Shown here in pieces: positions 45,251 through 58,700 of a DNA stretch of 64,000 nucleotides. The stretch covers positions 55,280,966 to 55,344,965 of the forward strand of contig OX393576.1 of NCBI GenBank assembly GCA_947652605.1. The letters run 5' to 3'. Each line of letters begins with the position of its first letter. Within the stretch, counting starts at the first letter, position 1. The notes under the pieces were generated by a model. The model was not told the origin of the DNA. It was given only the letters and a program-made list of their open reading frames with translations, and searched no databases. The translations under genes were made by a program, and so were the position numbers. The DNA comes from Elmis aenea. Lineage: Eukaryota; Arthropoda; Insecta; Coleoptera; Elmidae.

Positions 45251-48200
45251 TCAGTTTTTCCTACTTCCACGCCTTCGCATTGACGCTGTACACTGTGGAC
45301 AGAACCATTTACCTTTGGGTGGAGCAGTGATGCCAACGCATGGATAATGGAACCACTCAGACGGACACTTAACACAAAAAGATCCATCAAAACAAAATTT
45401 ATCAATTATGAAAAAAACAAAAGTTTTTAATATAAACAATTACTTACATCTTCATTATCACATGCAACCATGTCACCATAGGACACTTGATTACATATGC
45501 AATATCTGGGTTCGTTCGGATCGTATGTCCAATCAGCATCATTGCCATCAGTTGATTGAGCGGAGTTATCGACTTGCGGTGAAGACGGAGTTGATGCCAC
45601 AATTGTTGGAGCTGTTAATATTGCTTGTACCGCTGATGTAACAGAGCCACTGTTATTCGATGAGGTGCTAGCAGTCCATTTTCTGCAATTTTGCAATTAA
45701 TTAATGTAAGGTTTAAAACATTTAAGTACACCCAATGGTAATGCGTTTTTCCTCCATATCTCATTAATTAATATCAAAAATACTTTAAAGATAAAAACTG
45801 TTGGAGATTAATAACAAAATAATCTAAAATTATTTTTAACTGTACTGGGTGTTTTGTTTTAGCAAATCAATACGTAACTTAGAGCCGGAATAAGTGTTTT
45901 AAAAGCCCTAGACCAAATTTAGCATTTTGAAATGGAACATCCTGCATTTTTCTATGAATTATTAACCTGCTTTTTTTTTTAAATATTAGGCATGTCTTAA
46001 AATAATAGTTTTACAGTTTTTGTTTTACTAATGATAAATTATAGGCCAATGTCCAATAATCCATCAACTTTGATAATTTTAAACAAATGTGTGATAATTT
46101 TTATGTTGTACACTTAAGTAATTTAAAAAAAAAAAAACGTATCAGGGTTGTTATGCCAAATTTTATTTACTGCTCACAAATAAGAAAAAACTTTCTGCAA
46201 CTTCTGGCAATCTACTATTATTTTGTTTTAAACATCTTAGCTTATACCGGGTGTAAATGAAATGTGGTACACCCCCTTTTTTTATTTAGTTTTGATTTTA
46301 AATAAATGAAATTTTAGACATATGATATGTGCAAAAAACCGAGCTTTTTGAGCCGTTGCCACATTTGTTCCACTTCCGGTTTCGCCGGAAATGACCCCAA
46401 CTTTGTTATTTTAAATGGAACATCCTGTATATTTTTACATTTTTGGAAAGAGGAAGCGATTTTTGATAGAAATGCACTATTTTGGTTAATTTTTATAAGC
46501 TCAAAAATTTTTTAAAACAAAATTTAGTTTTTTATTAAGGGTGCCGTGACCTGCACAAATTGATTTTTATTATATCAAAAATTATTGTCCAAAAAATAAA
46601 TTTTCACAATAATTTGAAATTTCTGAAGCAGACTCTTAATAAGAATAAAAGTTATTGGTATCGATGGATTCGTTAGAAGATGCTCCATTTAAGTAACTGC
46701 TAGTACCAGCATGGTTCCATTTAAAAAAATCGACTTTTTGTCAAAAAACCGATTCGGCAACCTTCAAAGCCGATTAAAGTAACCTAAATGTCATTTAAAA
46801 TTTACAAAAACGGTTTTTGGACAATTATTGACATAATAAAAATCAATTTGTGCAGGTCACGGCACCCTTAATAAAAAACTAAATTTTGTTTAAAATTTTT
46901 TTTGTGGTTATAAAAATCAACCAAAATAGTGCATTTGTATCCAAAATCGCTTCCTCTTTCCAAAAATGTAAAAATATACAGGGTGTTCCATTTAAAATAA
47001 CAAAGTTGGGGTCATTTCCGGCGAAACCGGAAGTGAAACAAATGTGTGCTACGGCTCAAAAAGCCCGGTTTTTTGCACATATATGTTTAAATTTTCATTT
47101 ATCTAAAATCAAAACTAAAGAAAAAAAAAGGGGGTGTACCACACTTCATTTACACCCGGTATTTGCAATCTGCTTACTATGAAGCAATAAGCAAATTTGT
47201 TGACAAATTAGACTTTTATCCTACTATTATAGCAAGAGCTTTATGTATGATCATTAGGCAAAGAAATGAAAGGGAAAACAATTTATTGAAACAAGTCACC
47301 AATGGAAAACAGGATAGATTTGTCAAAACAATTGGAATTATTGGAGAACCTTTTCTTTTAGTCACCAGTGTGAAACAGGAGACCGGTTTCAAAACAATTC
47401 GAGAACCCTTTCTTTTTTTAGTCACCACAGCTAAAAGGATCAACGGGGGGCACACAAAAAAGACTGTATGGGTGAGGGGGCGCAAGTTCAAAAAGGTTGA
47501 GAAACACCTACTTAAACTAAATAAATTTTCACTTACTTTTGCTTTTTCTTGGTGCTATTAACGTGATCTTGCTGTATTGCTTGTATAGCTGTTTGCGCGG
47601 CCCCTGCTAATTCACGTCCTATGCCAAACTCATTCACATGAGATCCGGTATTGATTGCTTCGTACGAAGCTTTTAAACTGGCAGTTCTCCTTCCTTGCTG
47701 CATCTAAAAATTACATATTAGAATGTTTAAGGTATGATGATGTTTTTAAGGGCAACCTGTTGTGTGGCAGCTATAGCTTGTGATGCTGCAGCTGCTATGG
47801 CGGGTCCAGCACCAATGTGGCTTATGTTGTAAGAACTGACACTAGCTTGGGAATTTGTAGCTGCCTGTGGTGTAGGCGTGTGTCTCGTGTCTACTACAGC
47901 CACCGTTGTAACTGTTTGTCGTTTTTCTGGGTAGGAGGTTTGTATACTCGTACTGCTATCACGTCGTTTTTCGCTACGTGGTCTTGTATACCTGAACAAA
48001 AAATAAGTGAATGAAAAAATTAAACAAGAACAATTTAATAACATCTTAATAATCATGTTCTTTAAAAAACAGCATAGTACCTATCATAACGGTTTTCTTT
48101 CTGCTGTACAGATGATTGTATGTTTGATCCTGGAGTAGGAGTATCCAATTCAAGAGATCGCTTTTCAAGGAGTTCAGTAATACCTTTATTATCAGCTTCT

Positions 48201-48702
48201 AACTCACATTTAAATTTATGCAGTTCAGAATCTAATCTACGTAAGTATTTATCCACTAATTCATACATTTGATTAGCTAAGTGAACCTAGAACAAAATAT
48301 TTTTAAAACAGTTTTGATTACATTCAAACTATTACCTTTTCATCAGCATCTTCTAATACTTTATAATACTCTTTTCGCAGTGATTGAAATTCATTCTCTC
48401 CACTAGTAGACACTTCATTAGCGTTTCGTTTACAATCAGCAAACAACACCTTCTCTCGTTTTTCTAAATCGTCCATATTATCTACGTAAAAACAGGGTCA
48501 GTTTACGAAACAATACAGTATTAATGTGGTGTATAAAATATCTTACTTTGAACTGATAAATCCAATTCACGCATTTCCGTAAAGCGATCTCGTAATTCTT
48601 GGGGAAGATGTTCAATCACTGCAAATATAATTCGTGTAGTATTACCATAATATTTGAGGTTAGCGTATATTTACTTTCTAAATAATCCTCCAAGTACAAC
48701 AT
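45251..48702 (-). CDS. ING3: Inhibitor of growth protein 3 (ING3), PHD finger
   Basis: Chromatin reader of the NuA4/TIP60 histone acetyltransferase complex in the nucleus; family PHD fingers bind H3K4me3. Eight GT-AG exons: 48675-48702 (MLYLEDYLE), 48547-48618, 48336-48481, 48081-48286, 47757-47991, 47537-47703, 45448-45682 and 45251-45367. They sum to 1206 nt, 401 aa; human ING3 is about 418. The N-terminal ING helical domain spans residues 1 to about 105 ([40 protein letters not shown]). A low-complexity Ser/Thr/Ala linker contains [12 protein letters not shown]. The C-terminal C4HC3 PHD has Cys346, 348, 359, 364, His370, Cys373, 386 and 389, preceded by [12 protein letters not shown], an ING3 signature. 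The tail is RRRGSRKN. Intron 6 holds a 917-bp fold-back element. A Harbinger element starts about 530 bp upstream of the ATG. Confidence 0.95.
45820..45960. repeat. TACAGGGTG-family scrap in ING3 intron 6
   Basis: AATCTAAAATTATTTTTAAC, then TACTGGGTGTTTTGTTT, and later ATGGAACATCCTGC match the fold-back family (compare 1676-1760 and 33470-33540). Confidence 0.55.
46245..47161. repeat. Fold-back element with TACCGGGTGTAAATGA ends
   Basis: Arms 46245-46595 and 46814-47161 are near-identical inverted copies (about 350 nt) around a 218-nt spacer. Both arms carry TTCCGGCGAAACCGGAA, itself a palindrome, and internal ACAGGGTGTTCC. The high arm identity suggests recent origin or gene conversion. It sits in ING3 intron 6, where the transcript would fold into a long double-stranded RNA. 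Confidence 0.88.
47162..47520. repeat. Short diverged tandem repeats in ING3 intron 6
   Basis: Blocks of about 50 nt recur: CAAAACAATT..GAGAACC.TTTCTTTT.AGTCACCA at about 47325 and 47392, and a partial CAAGTCACCA at 47293. At 47490 AAAAAGGTTGAGAAACACCT resembles a hAT-Charlie end. An open frame of 132 codons runs across it but has no domain. Confidence 0.45.
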
Positions 48703-49229
48703 TTTGAGTCGAAATTTTAATACAGTGGCTATCAATAAATTAAGTGCGTTGAAGTTAACACAAAGCTGACCGAAATAAATGTTTAAAGTTGTTAAATTCT
48801 TTGTGCACGTTTATTTGACAATTCAAATGACAGTAATAACGATCATAACGATCCGTTTAGGTATATCGAATTCTCGTTGGATATAACTAGGTATACCAAT
48901 TGAACAGTGCCCTTTAACTTCGAAAATGCCTGATAAATTAAAACGTGTCACTAATACGTGCCCCTTTCATAATTTGGAGAAATGTAAATTTAGTTTTTAT
49001 AAGGGATAGTTGTATGATTTATTTCCATGATTAATTTTAAATGTAATGTATAGATTTACTTAAAAATAGTTTATACCTAGTCCATGAAAAATCTCTTGCA
49101 GCAAACTAGTCCAGTTTTTTGATGAAATTAAACATATAAACTATGCATTTATTTAATGAATTAATAAGTAACTTTTCAATCTTAAACTGGGTCACAGTTG
49201 ACAAAAGTTAATAATGTGATATAAAAAAT
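48703..49229. other. 5' flank of ING3
   Basis: Should hold the ING3 5' UTR and promoter (minus strand). No TATA box is evident, as is usual for housekeeping genes. A short plus-strand frame (48927-49008) is not recognisable. Confidence 0.4.
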
Positions 49230-49232
49230 ATT

Positions 49233-50801
49233 GGGTCGTATGCATAAAAGCAAGTAAAAGCTTTTACTAGTGATTTTGCAAGTAAATACTCGGTTCCGTA
49301 TGCATTAAAAGTTTAAGCATTTACTAGGAGTAGTATTTACTTAATTTTCAGTAAATACTTAAAAACCGTATGCATAACATGGAGTATTTACTTAAGACTT
49401 TAAGTAAGTACTAGTACAATCTCAAGTCTGCCTCTCACCGTACTTATTTTCGCATCAGTCTTAATCATGGCGTTGTTCATGAGAGGTAAAGCTCCTAAAA
49501 TCTATAAAAATCGACGAAATCACGATTCTTGACAATATCGTGCACTATTTAGGTTCGAAGAACGTCATGTCGAGTACCTGGCAGAAACATTCTTGGCAAC
49601 GTGGACGAAACCAGAGGTGGTGCTCTTTCACGGAAGGAAAAAGTTGAGGTATTTTTAATATACGTAGGTGATCCCGGATTTCAGATAGGCGTTGGTGAGG
49701 ATGTAGGTGTTAATCAAAGTACAGTTAGCCGAACTGTAACAGAAGTTGCGTGCAAAATCTATACCAAACGCCAAGGCTGGATCAAATTTCCAAAAAATAT
49801 GGGTGAAGTAGATAAAGCAAAAAGAAATTGTCAGATAAAATTTAATTTTCCGTGTTGTATAGGAGCTTTAGACTGTACACACGTCGAAATACTTAGACCA
49901 CCAGAGCACGTCGACAAATATATTAATAGAAAATCCAAGTCTTCTATCTATTAACGTTCAAGTTACTTGTGATAGCAACGAATTATTTACGAGTGTTGAT
50001 GCTATCAATCCAGGCTATACTCATGACAGTCGGGTGTTACGAAAATCTGGATTCGTTGAAAAGATTGCCTGTTATAACAGAAATGCAGTCATAATTGCCG
50101 ACGCGGGATATTGGATCGCTCCGTGGATTATGACACCATACAGGAATCCTGATAATGATGTCCAAAAGCATTACAACAAAGTACATGCAAAAAACAGAGT
50201 TAATATTGAAAGACTCTTTGGATAAGAAGCGACGGTTTCCACTCTTAAATTCGGCTTGACTTTGCTATAATTCCGTCAGTTATCGTAAGTTGTTTTGTAC
50301 TCCACAACGTAGCAAAGCACCTACCTAGGTGATAACACATTCGGTGAGGAAGATCAAGTTAACTATAATCTTAGTGTCGAAGAGGAGGAAGGCCAAGAAG
50401 ACGTTGAGAATAACATCAGGCGAGCTGGCATAAGGAAAAGAGAAAACATCGCACAATTACTAATCGGTACTTAGTTGGGGAAAAAAATTGATCTAAAAGT
50501 TTATAATACTCCTAGTAAATTCTAAAAAGACACCATTTATTGTTTAGAACCTAAAATTATAAAAAAAATTTAATAACAATCAAATTATGATTTTAATATG
50601 GACTGTTACAAACGTTATTCTTTTCTTGTGATTAACCATGACAATATTTGAATCATTAAGTAAAAGCTAGTAGTATTTACTTAAGATTTTCCAGCATTTG
50701 CTACCTAGTACTAGTAAAAGATTATGCATATGACATCTAGCATTTACTTTTACTTATACTTAATACTTATAGGTAGTTACTTATTTTTATGCATACGGCC
50801 C
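49233..50801 (+). mobile_element. PIF/Harbinger DNA transposon, decayed
   Basis: TIRs GGGTCGTATGCATAAAA and (complement) GGGCCGTATGCATAAAA, flanked by the 3-bp duplication ATT (49230-32 and 50802-04), as PIF/Harbinger elements make. Subterminal regions repeat AGTAAATACT and ACTAGTAAAAG words. The transposase lies at about 49540-50460. Its catalytic D,D,D/E residues are visible in GALDCTHVEI, YTHDSRVL and IADAGYWIAPWIMTPYRNP; NIERLFG follows. A C-terminal acidic tail ends RENIAQLLIGT. At least three frameshifts (near 49594, 49940 and 50222) break it. It ends about 530 bp from the ING3 start codon. Confidence 0.9.
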
Positions 50802-50804
50802 ATT

Positions 50805-51774
50805 AAAAGCCTGCTCGTCTAAATCCATCCAATTTTGATGCAAAAACAAGCCTTTTCATATTTATGCCGATTATCCATTAAATGAGAGATCCCTACAACA
50901 AAAATGCTCTAAAGTAGAGAAACTAGATTGGCGTACGCTTTTATTAAATGAATTTCCGTCACTGAGCAAAAAAGTGGCAATTACGTCGGGTTTCAGCTGT
51001 TAGCATGAGGAAATTTAATAAGCTAAAAAAGGTTTTAAAATTGAAATCAAAGTTCAGCTTTAAAAGTTTTGCCTGCATAATCTATATACATAATAAATTA
51101 CCACAAAAACTTAGAAAAACAAATTCTACTGTGGTTTTTAATTAGTCGGAGCAAACTATAATCGAATTAAAAACATTACCGTCAATAAATTGAAACTTTA
51201 GTAGTATTAAATAATTATCATTGCTGTTTAACCCATACATACATACATACATAGATAATAAATTATAGCTAAATAGTTAGACATGCACTCATGCACAGCA
51301 AATAAAATTTCTATGTAATCTCTATAATTTCACAAGTTTAATACGAGTGCTATAAGGTTTTTAAAAAACAATAAAAAATAAAAAAAAGTTCTTTTTAGTA
51401 ATTGGTGTACATAGCTCGTATTTGATGGATGGGTTATTTTTAATTTAGTGCTCCAACGTGCCCCTTTATCACAATAAATTATCAGCGTCGGTATCAAAAC
51501 AGTGGTAATTAATCTTTGATCTTTATATTCATGCTAGGTCATAAATTCACGCTTGTAGCCTTGTAGGATCTATAATACACTGAAAAATTGGGCTCAGACA
51601 AAGCTTTGTTTACATACTTTTACCATAATTAAACACTTCTTGCGTAATGAATAATCTTAGATAAGTTTTTTTTTATGTCGAGAAATTAAAGCAAAAAAAA
51701 TAATAAGAGAGTAATTGTTTTTTTTTTAAACAGTACTATAATGTCGTCATAAAAGAACGAAAATAACCAAAATC
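50805..51774. other. AT-rich DNA with a (CATA)n microsatellite
   Basis: (CATA) repeats at about 51234-51253. Otherwise no gene or bounded repeat. Confidence 0.45.
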
Positions 51775-52035
51775 GTAAGAGCCGTTTTCGAGAAAAATTT
51801 TCAAAATTTTTAATTTTTTGAATAACTTTGTAAATTAAATTTCAAAATAGTTGAGACAAACGGCATAATACTAAGAAAATTAAACTCAATAACATACTAA
51901 AATTTGAAAAAAATCGTAAGAGCCGTTTTCGAGAAAAATTTCAAAATTCTTAATTTTTTGAATAACTTTGTAAATTAAATTTCAAAATAGTTGAGACAAA
52001 CGGCATTATACTAAGAAAAATAAACTCTATAACCA
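51775..52035. repeat. Two-copy direct tandem repeat, period 140
   Basis: GTAAGAGCCGTTTTCGAGAA begins both copies (51775 and 51915). They are almost identical through AAACTC(A/T)ATAAC. The second copy ends where a different sequence starts at about 52034. Confidence 0.85.
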
Positions 52036-52040
52036 GAAGC

Positions 52041-52120
52041 GGACTGGGAAATTCAACCGGCCCGGGAAATAACCTGCTAATCCGGTTACCAAAAAAAGAA
52101 TGACCCAAAAAAATTTAATT
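52041..52120 (+). mobile_element. Single hAT-type terminus
   Basis: CAGAAGCGGACTGGGAAATT followed by CCGGCCCGGG resembles ends of a hAT group beginning CAG..GCGGACTGG. No second end was found. Confidence 0.35.
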
Positions 52121-52794
52121 TTAAAATGTTGTCATATTTAGATAATAATAAAATTATTTCTAAAAAAATTCCATGTTCAGTCTCATTATGCTCTAATGAA
52201 AGTTAATTAGTAGATTTCTGAGAGCCCGAAAAGCTAAACCCCTTTTTCCAATTAGTTTTACATCTATAATTCTTTCCAATACTTGCTTGCGTTCAAGAGC
52301 ATTTTTTTTTGACGTAAGCTACCTTCATTTGAGAATATTAAACCATAAATATCTTTACTTTTAAGTTTAAGCATATGCCTATAAACACAATTTTCATGGA
52401 TCTTATTATTTTCATGTTCTTTAACACGTTGCAGAGTATGCTTCCAGTCTTTCATTCCATCATTTACAAACGAACATTCGTTCTTATCACTGTATACTGT
52501 ATGCCAAGCACACGGAACAAAATAGAGATTCTTTTTCTAAACAATATGATAATCATCGTCTGCTTATTTTATCATCTCTGTAAAATATAACATTTGGCTT
52601 AAATGGCCAATAAGTTATATCACCAATAGTTGGCTGACAATGATGTTTGTTAAAAAAATACTCAAAATTTTGACTTGTTGGTTTTGTGAAACAACTAGCT
52701 GATTAAAAACTATAACAAACTTTAATTTTTTCCCTACACAATCTCATAGCCAACGCGATCACAAGTATGACAAGTATCAACAAGTATGACCTTT
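52121..52794. other. Satellite-proximal flank, nothing recognised
   Basis: AT-rich. ACAAGTATGACAAGTATCAA at about 52760 is a minor tandem stretch just before the satellite. Confidence 0.4.
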
Positions 52795-55700
52795 TGAAAG
52801 GACCTTTTTTAGACGGCCGTGGATGATATCAAAAAGTGTTTTCGGTAGGCTAATAACGGAGTTAAGAATTTTTTTGTAGACCGAGTTGTTTTTATTTTTG
52901 CGAGCGAACTCTCGGCATATTGCCAGACCTTTTTCAGACGGCCGTGGATGATATCAAAATGTGTTTTATTTGCACTTTATTTACATCGTTGGATGCGCCA
53001 GTCTTTTAGCTACATTTTAAACACCGAATCAAAATTTTCGGTACGCTAATAACGGAGTTACGAATTTTTTTGTAGACCGAGATGTTTTTATTTTTGCGAG
53101 CGAACTCTTGGCATATTGCCGGACCTTTTTCAAACGGCCGTGGATGATATCAAAAAGTGTTTTATTTGCACTTTCTTTACATCGTTGGATGCGCCAGTCT
53201 GTTAGCTACATTTTGAACACCGAATCAAAATTTTCGGTCCGCTAATAACAGAGTTACGAATTTTTTTGTAGACCGAGATGTTTTTATTTTTGCGAGCGAA
53301 CTCTTGGCATATTGCCGGACCTTTTTCAGACGGCCGTGGATGATATCAAAAAGTGTTTTATTTGCACTTTATTTACATCGTTGGATGCGCCAGTCTTTTA
53401 GCTACATTTTAAACACCGAATCAAAATTTTCGGTCCGCTAATAACGGAGTTACGAATTTTTTTGTAGACCGAGATGTTTTTATTTTTGCGTGCGAACTCT
53501 TGGCATATTGCCGGACCTTTTTCAGACGGCCGTGGATGATATCAAAAAGTGTTTTATTTGCACTTTCTTTACATCGTTGGATGCGCCAGTCTGTTAGCTA
53601 CATTTTGAACACCGAATCAAAATTTTCGGCACGCTAATAACGGAGTTACGATTTTTTTTGTAGACCGAGATGTTTTTATTTTTGCGTGCGAACTCTTGGC
53701 ATATTGCCGGACCTTTTTCAGACGGCCGTGGATGATATCAAAAAGTGTTTTATTTGCACTTTATTTACATCGTTGGATGCGCCAGTCTTTTAGCTACATT
53801 TTAAACACCGAATCAAAATTTTCGGTCCGCTAATAACGGAGTTACGAATTTTTTTGTAGACCGAGATGTTTTTATTTTTGCGTGCGAACTCTTGGCATAT
53901 TGCCGGACCTTTTTCAGACGGCCGTGGATGATATCAAAAAGTGTTTTATTTGCACTTTCTTTACATCGTTGGATGCGCCAGTCTGTTAGCTACATTTTGA
54001 ACACCGAATCAAAATTTTCGGTCCGCTAATAACAGAGTTACGATTTTTTTTGTAGACCGAGATGTTTTTATTTTTGCGAGCGAACTCTTGGCATATTGCC
54101 GGACCTTTTTCAGACGGCCGTGGATGATATCAAAAAGTGTTTTATTTGCACTTTCTTTACATCGTTGGATGCGCCAGTCTGTTAGCTACATTTTGAACAC
54201 CGAATCAAAATTTTCGGCACGCTAATAACGGAGTTACGATTTTTTTTGTAGACCGAGATGTTTTTATTTTTGCGTGCGAACTCTTGGCATATTGCCGGAC
54301 CTTTTTCAGACGGCCGTGGATGATATCAAAAAGTGTTTTATTTGCACTTTCTTTACATCGTTGGATGCGCCAGTCTGTTAGCTACATTTTGAACACCGAA
54401 TCAAAATTTTCGGCACGCTAATAACGGAGTTACGATTTTTTTTGTAGACCGAGATGTTTTTATTTTTGCGTGCGAACTCTTGGCATATTGCCGGACCTTT
54501 TTCAGACGGCCGTGGATGATATCAAAAAGTGTTTTATTTGCACTTTCTTTACATCGTTGGATGCGCCAGTCCTTTAGCTACATTTTAAACCCCGAATCAA
54601 AATTTTCGGTCCGCTAATAACGGAGTTACGAATTTTTTTGTAGACCGAGATGTTTTTATTTTTGCGTGCGAACTCTTGGCATATTGCCGGACCTTTTTCA
54701 GACGGCCGTGGATGATATCAAAAAGTGTTTTATTTGCACTTTCTTTACATCGTTGGATGCGCCAGTCTGTTAGCTACATTTTGAACACCGAATCAAAATT
54801 TTCGGCACGCTAATAACGGAGTTACGATTTTTTTTGTAGACCGAGATGTTTTTATTTTTGCGTGCGAACTCTTGGCATATTGCCGGACCTTTTTCAGACG
54901 GCCGTGGATGATATCAAAAAGTGTTTTATTTGCACTTTCTTTACATCGTTGGATGCGCCAGTCTGTTAGCTACATTTTGAACACCGAATCAAAATTTTCG
55001 GCACGCTAATAACGGAGTTACGATTTTTTTTGTAGACCGAGATGTTTTTATTTTTGCGTGCGAACTCTTGGCATATTGCCGGACCTTTTTCAGACGGCCG
55101 TGGATGATATCAAAAAGTGTTTTATTTGCACTTTATTTACATCGTTGGATGCGCCAGTCTTTTAGCTACATTTTAAACACCGAATCAAAATTTTCGGTCC
55201 GCTAATAACGGAGTTACGAATTTTTTTGTAGACCGAGATGTTTTTATTTTTGCGTGCGAACTCTTGGCATATTGCCGGACCTTTTTCAGACGGCCGTGGA
55301 TGATATCAAAAAGTGTTTTATTTGCACTTTCTTTACATCGTTGGATGCGCCAGTCTGTTAGCTACATTTTGAACACCGAATCAAAATTTTCGGTCCGCTA
55401 ATAACAGAGTTACGAATTTTTTTGTAGACCGAGATGTTTTTATTTTTGCGAGCGAACTCTTGGCATATTGCCGGACCTTTTTCAGACGGCCGTGGATGAT
55501 ATCAAAAAGTGTTTTATTTGCACTTTCTTTACACCGTTGGATGCGCCAGTCTGTTAGCTACATTTTGAACACCGAATCAAAATTTTCGGCACGCTAATAA
55601 CGGAGTTACGATTTTTTTTGTAGACCGAGATGTTTTTATTTTTGCGTGCGAACTCTTGGCATATTGCCGGACCTTTTTCAGACGGCCGTGGATGATATCA

Positions 55701-58700
55701 AAAAGTGTTTTATTTGCACTTTCTTTACATCGTTGGATGCGCCAGTCTGTTAGCTACATTTTGAACACCGAATCAAAATTTTCGGCACGCTAATAACGGA
55801 GTTACGATTTTTTTTGTAGACCGAGATGTTTTTATTTTTGCGTGCGAACTCTTGGCATATTGCCGGACCTTTTTCAGACGGCCGTGGATGATATCAAAAA
55901 GTGTTTTATTTGCACTTTCTTTACATCGTTGGATGCGCCAGTCTTTTAGCTACATTTTAAATTCCGAATCAAAATTTTCGGTCCGCTAATAACGGAGTTA
56001 CGAATTTTTTTGTAGACCGAGATGTTTTTATTTTTGCGTGCGAACTCTTGGCATATTGCCGGACCTTTTTCAGACGGCCGTGGATGATATCAAAAAGTGT
56101 TTTATTTGCACTTTCTTTACATCGTTGGATGCGCCAGTCTGTTAGCTACATTTTGAACACCAAATCAAAATTTTCGGCACGCTAATAACGGAGTTACGAT
56201 TTTTTTTGTAGACCGAGATGTTTTTATTTTTGCGTGCGAACTCTTGGCATATTGCCGGACCTTTTTCAGACGGCCGTGGATGATATCAAAAAGTGTTTTA
56301 TTTGCACTTTCTTTACATCGTTGGATGCGCCAGTCTGTTAGCTACATTTTGAACACCGAATCAAAATTTTCGGCACGCTAATAACGGAGTTACGATTTTT
56401 TTTGTAGACCGAGATGTTTTTATTTTTGCGTGCGAACTCTTGGCATATTGCCGGACCTTTTTCAGACGGCCGTGGATGATATCAAAAAGTGTTTTATTTG
56501 CACTTTATTTACATCGTTGGATGCGCCAGTCTTTTAGCTACATTTTAAACACCGAATCAAAATTTTCGGTCCGCTAATAACGGAGTTACGAATTTTTTTG
56601 TAGACCGAGATGTTTTTATTTTTGCGTGCGAACTCTTGGCATATTGCCGGACCTTTTTCAGACGGCCGTGGATGATATCAAAAAGTGTTTTATTTGCACT
56701 TTCTTTACATCGTTGGATGCGCCAGTCTGTTAGCTACATTTTGAACACCGAATCAAAATTTTCGGTCCGCTAATAACAGAGTTACGAATTTTTTTGTAGA
56801 CCGAGATGTTTTTATTTTTGCGAGCGAACTCTTGGCATATTGCCGGACCTTTTTCAGACGGCCGTGGATGATATCAAAAAGTGTTTTATTTGCACTTTAT
56901 TTACATCGTTGGATGCGCCAGTCTTTTAGCTACATTTTAAACACCGAATCAAAATTTTCGGTCCGCTAATAACGGAGTTACGAATTTTTTTGTAGACCGA
57001 GATGTTTTTATTTTTGCGTGCGAACTCTTGGCATATTGCCGGACCTTTTTCAGACGGCCGTGGATGATATCAAAAAGTGTTTTATTTGCACTTTCTTTAC
57101 ATCGTTGGATGCGCCAGTCTGTTAGCTACATTTTGAACACCGAATCAAAATTTTCGGCACGCTAATAACGGAGTTACGATTTTTTTTGTAGACCGAGATG
57201 TTTTTATTTTTGCGTGCGAACTCTTGGCATATTGCCGGACCTTTTTCAGACGGCCGTGGATGATATCAAAAAGTGTTTTATTTGCACTTTCTTTACATCG
57301 TTGGATGCGCCAGTCTGTTAGCTACATTTTGAACACCGAATCAAAATTTTCGGTCCGCTAATAACAGAGTTACGAATTTTTTTGTAGACCGAGATGTTTT
57401 TATTTTTGCGAGCGAACTCTTGGCATATTGCCGGACCTTTTTCAGACGGCCGTGGATGATATCAAAAAGTGTTTTATTTGCACTTTATTTACATCGTTGG
57501 ATGCGCCAGTCTGTTAGCTACATTTTGAACACCGAATCAAAATTTTCGGTCCGCTAATAACAGAGTTACGAATTTTTTTGTAGACCGAGATGTTTTTATT
57601 TTTGCGAGCGAACTCTTGGCATATTGCCGGACCTTTTTCAGACGGCCGTGGATGATATCAAAAAGTGTTTTATTTGCACTTTATTTACATCGTTGGATGC
57701 GCCAGTCTTTTAGCTACATTTTAAACACCGAATCAAAATTTTCGGTCCGCTAATAACGGAGTTACGAATTTTTTTGTAGACCGAGATGTTTTTATTTTTG
57801 CGTGCGAACTCTTGGCATATTGCCGGACCTTTTTCAGACGGCCGTGGATGATATCAAAAAGTGTTTTATTTGCACTTTCTTTACATCGTTGGATGCGCCA
57901 GTCTGTTAGCTACATTTTGAACACCGAATCAAAATTTTCGGCACGCTAATAACGGAGTTACGATTTTTTTTGTAGACCGAGATGTTTTTATTTTTGCGTG
58001 CGAACTCTTGGCATATTGCCGGACCTTTTTCAGACGGCCGTGGATGATATCAAAAAGTGTTTTATTTGCACTTTATTTACATCGTTGGATGCGCCAGTTT
58101 TTTAGCTACATTTTAAACACCGAATCAAAATTTTCGGTCCGCTAATAACGGAGTTACGAATTTTTTTGTAGACCGAGATGTTTTTATTTTTGCGTGCGAA
58201 CTCTTGGCATATTGCCGGACCTTTTTCAGACGGCCGTGGATGATATCAAAAAGTGTTTTATTTGCACTTTCTTTACATCGTTGGATGCGCCAGTCTGTTA
58301 GCTACATTTTGAACACCGAATCAAAATTTTCGGCACGCTAATAACGGAGTTACGATTTTTTTTGTAGACCGAGATGTTTTTATTTTTGCGTGCGAACTCT
58401 TGGCATATTGCCGGACCTTTTTCAGACGGCCGTGGATGATATCAAAAAGTGTTTTATTTGCACTTTCTTTACATCGTTGGATGCGCCAGTCTGTTAGCTA
58501 CATTTTGAACACCGAATCAAAATTTTCGGCACGCTAATAACGGAGTTACGAATTTTTTTGTAGACCGAGATGTTTTTATTTTTGCGTGCGAACTCTTGGC
58601 ATATTGCCGGACCTTTTTCAGACGGCCGTGGATGATATCAAAAAGTGTTTTATTTGCACTTTATTTACATCGTTGGATGCGCCAGTCTTTTAGCTACATT

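Noticed and set aside
47163..47561. 132-codon plus-strand frame in ING3 intron 6
   Set aside because: It runs over short tandem repeats and antisense to an ING3 exon, with no domain.
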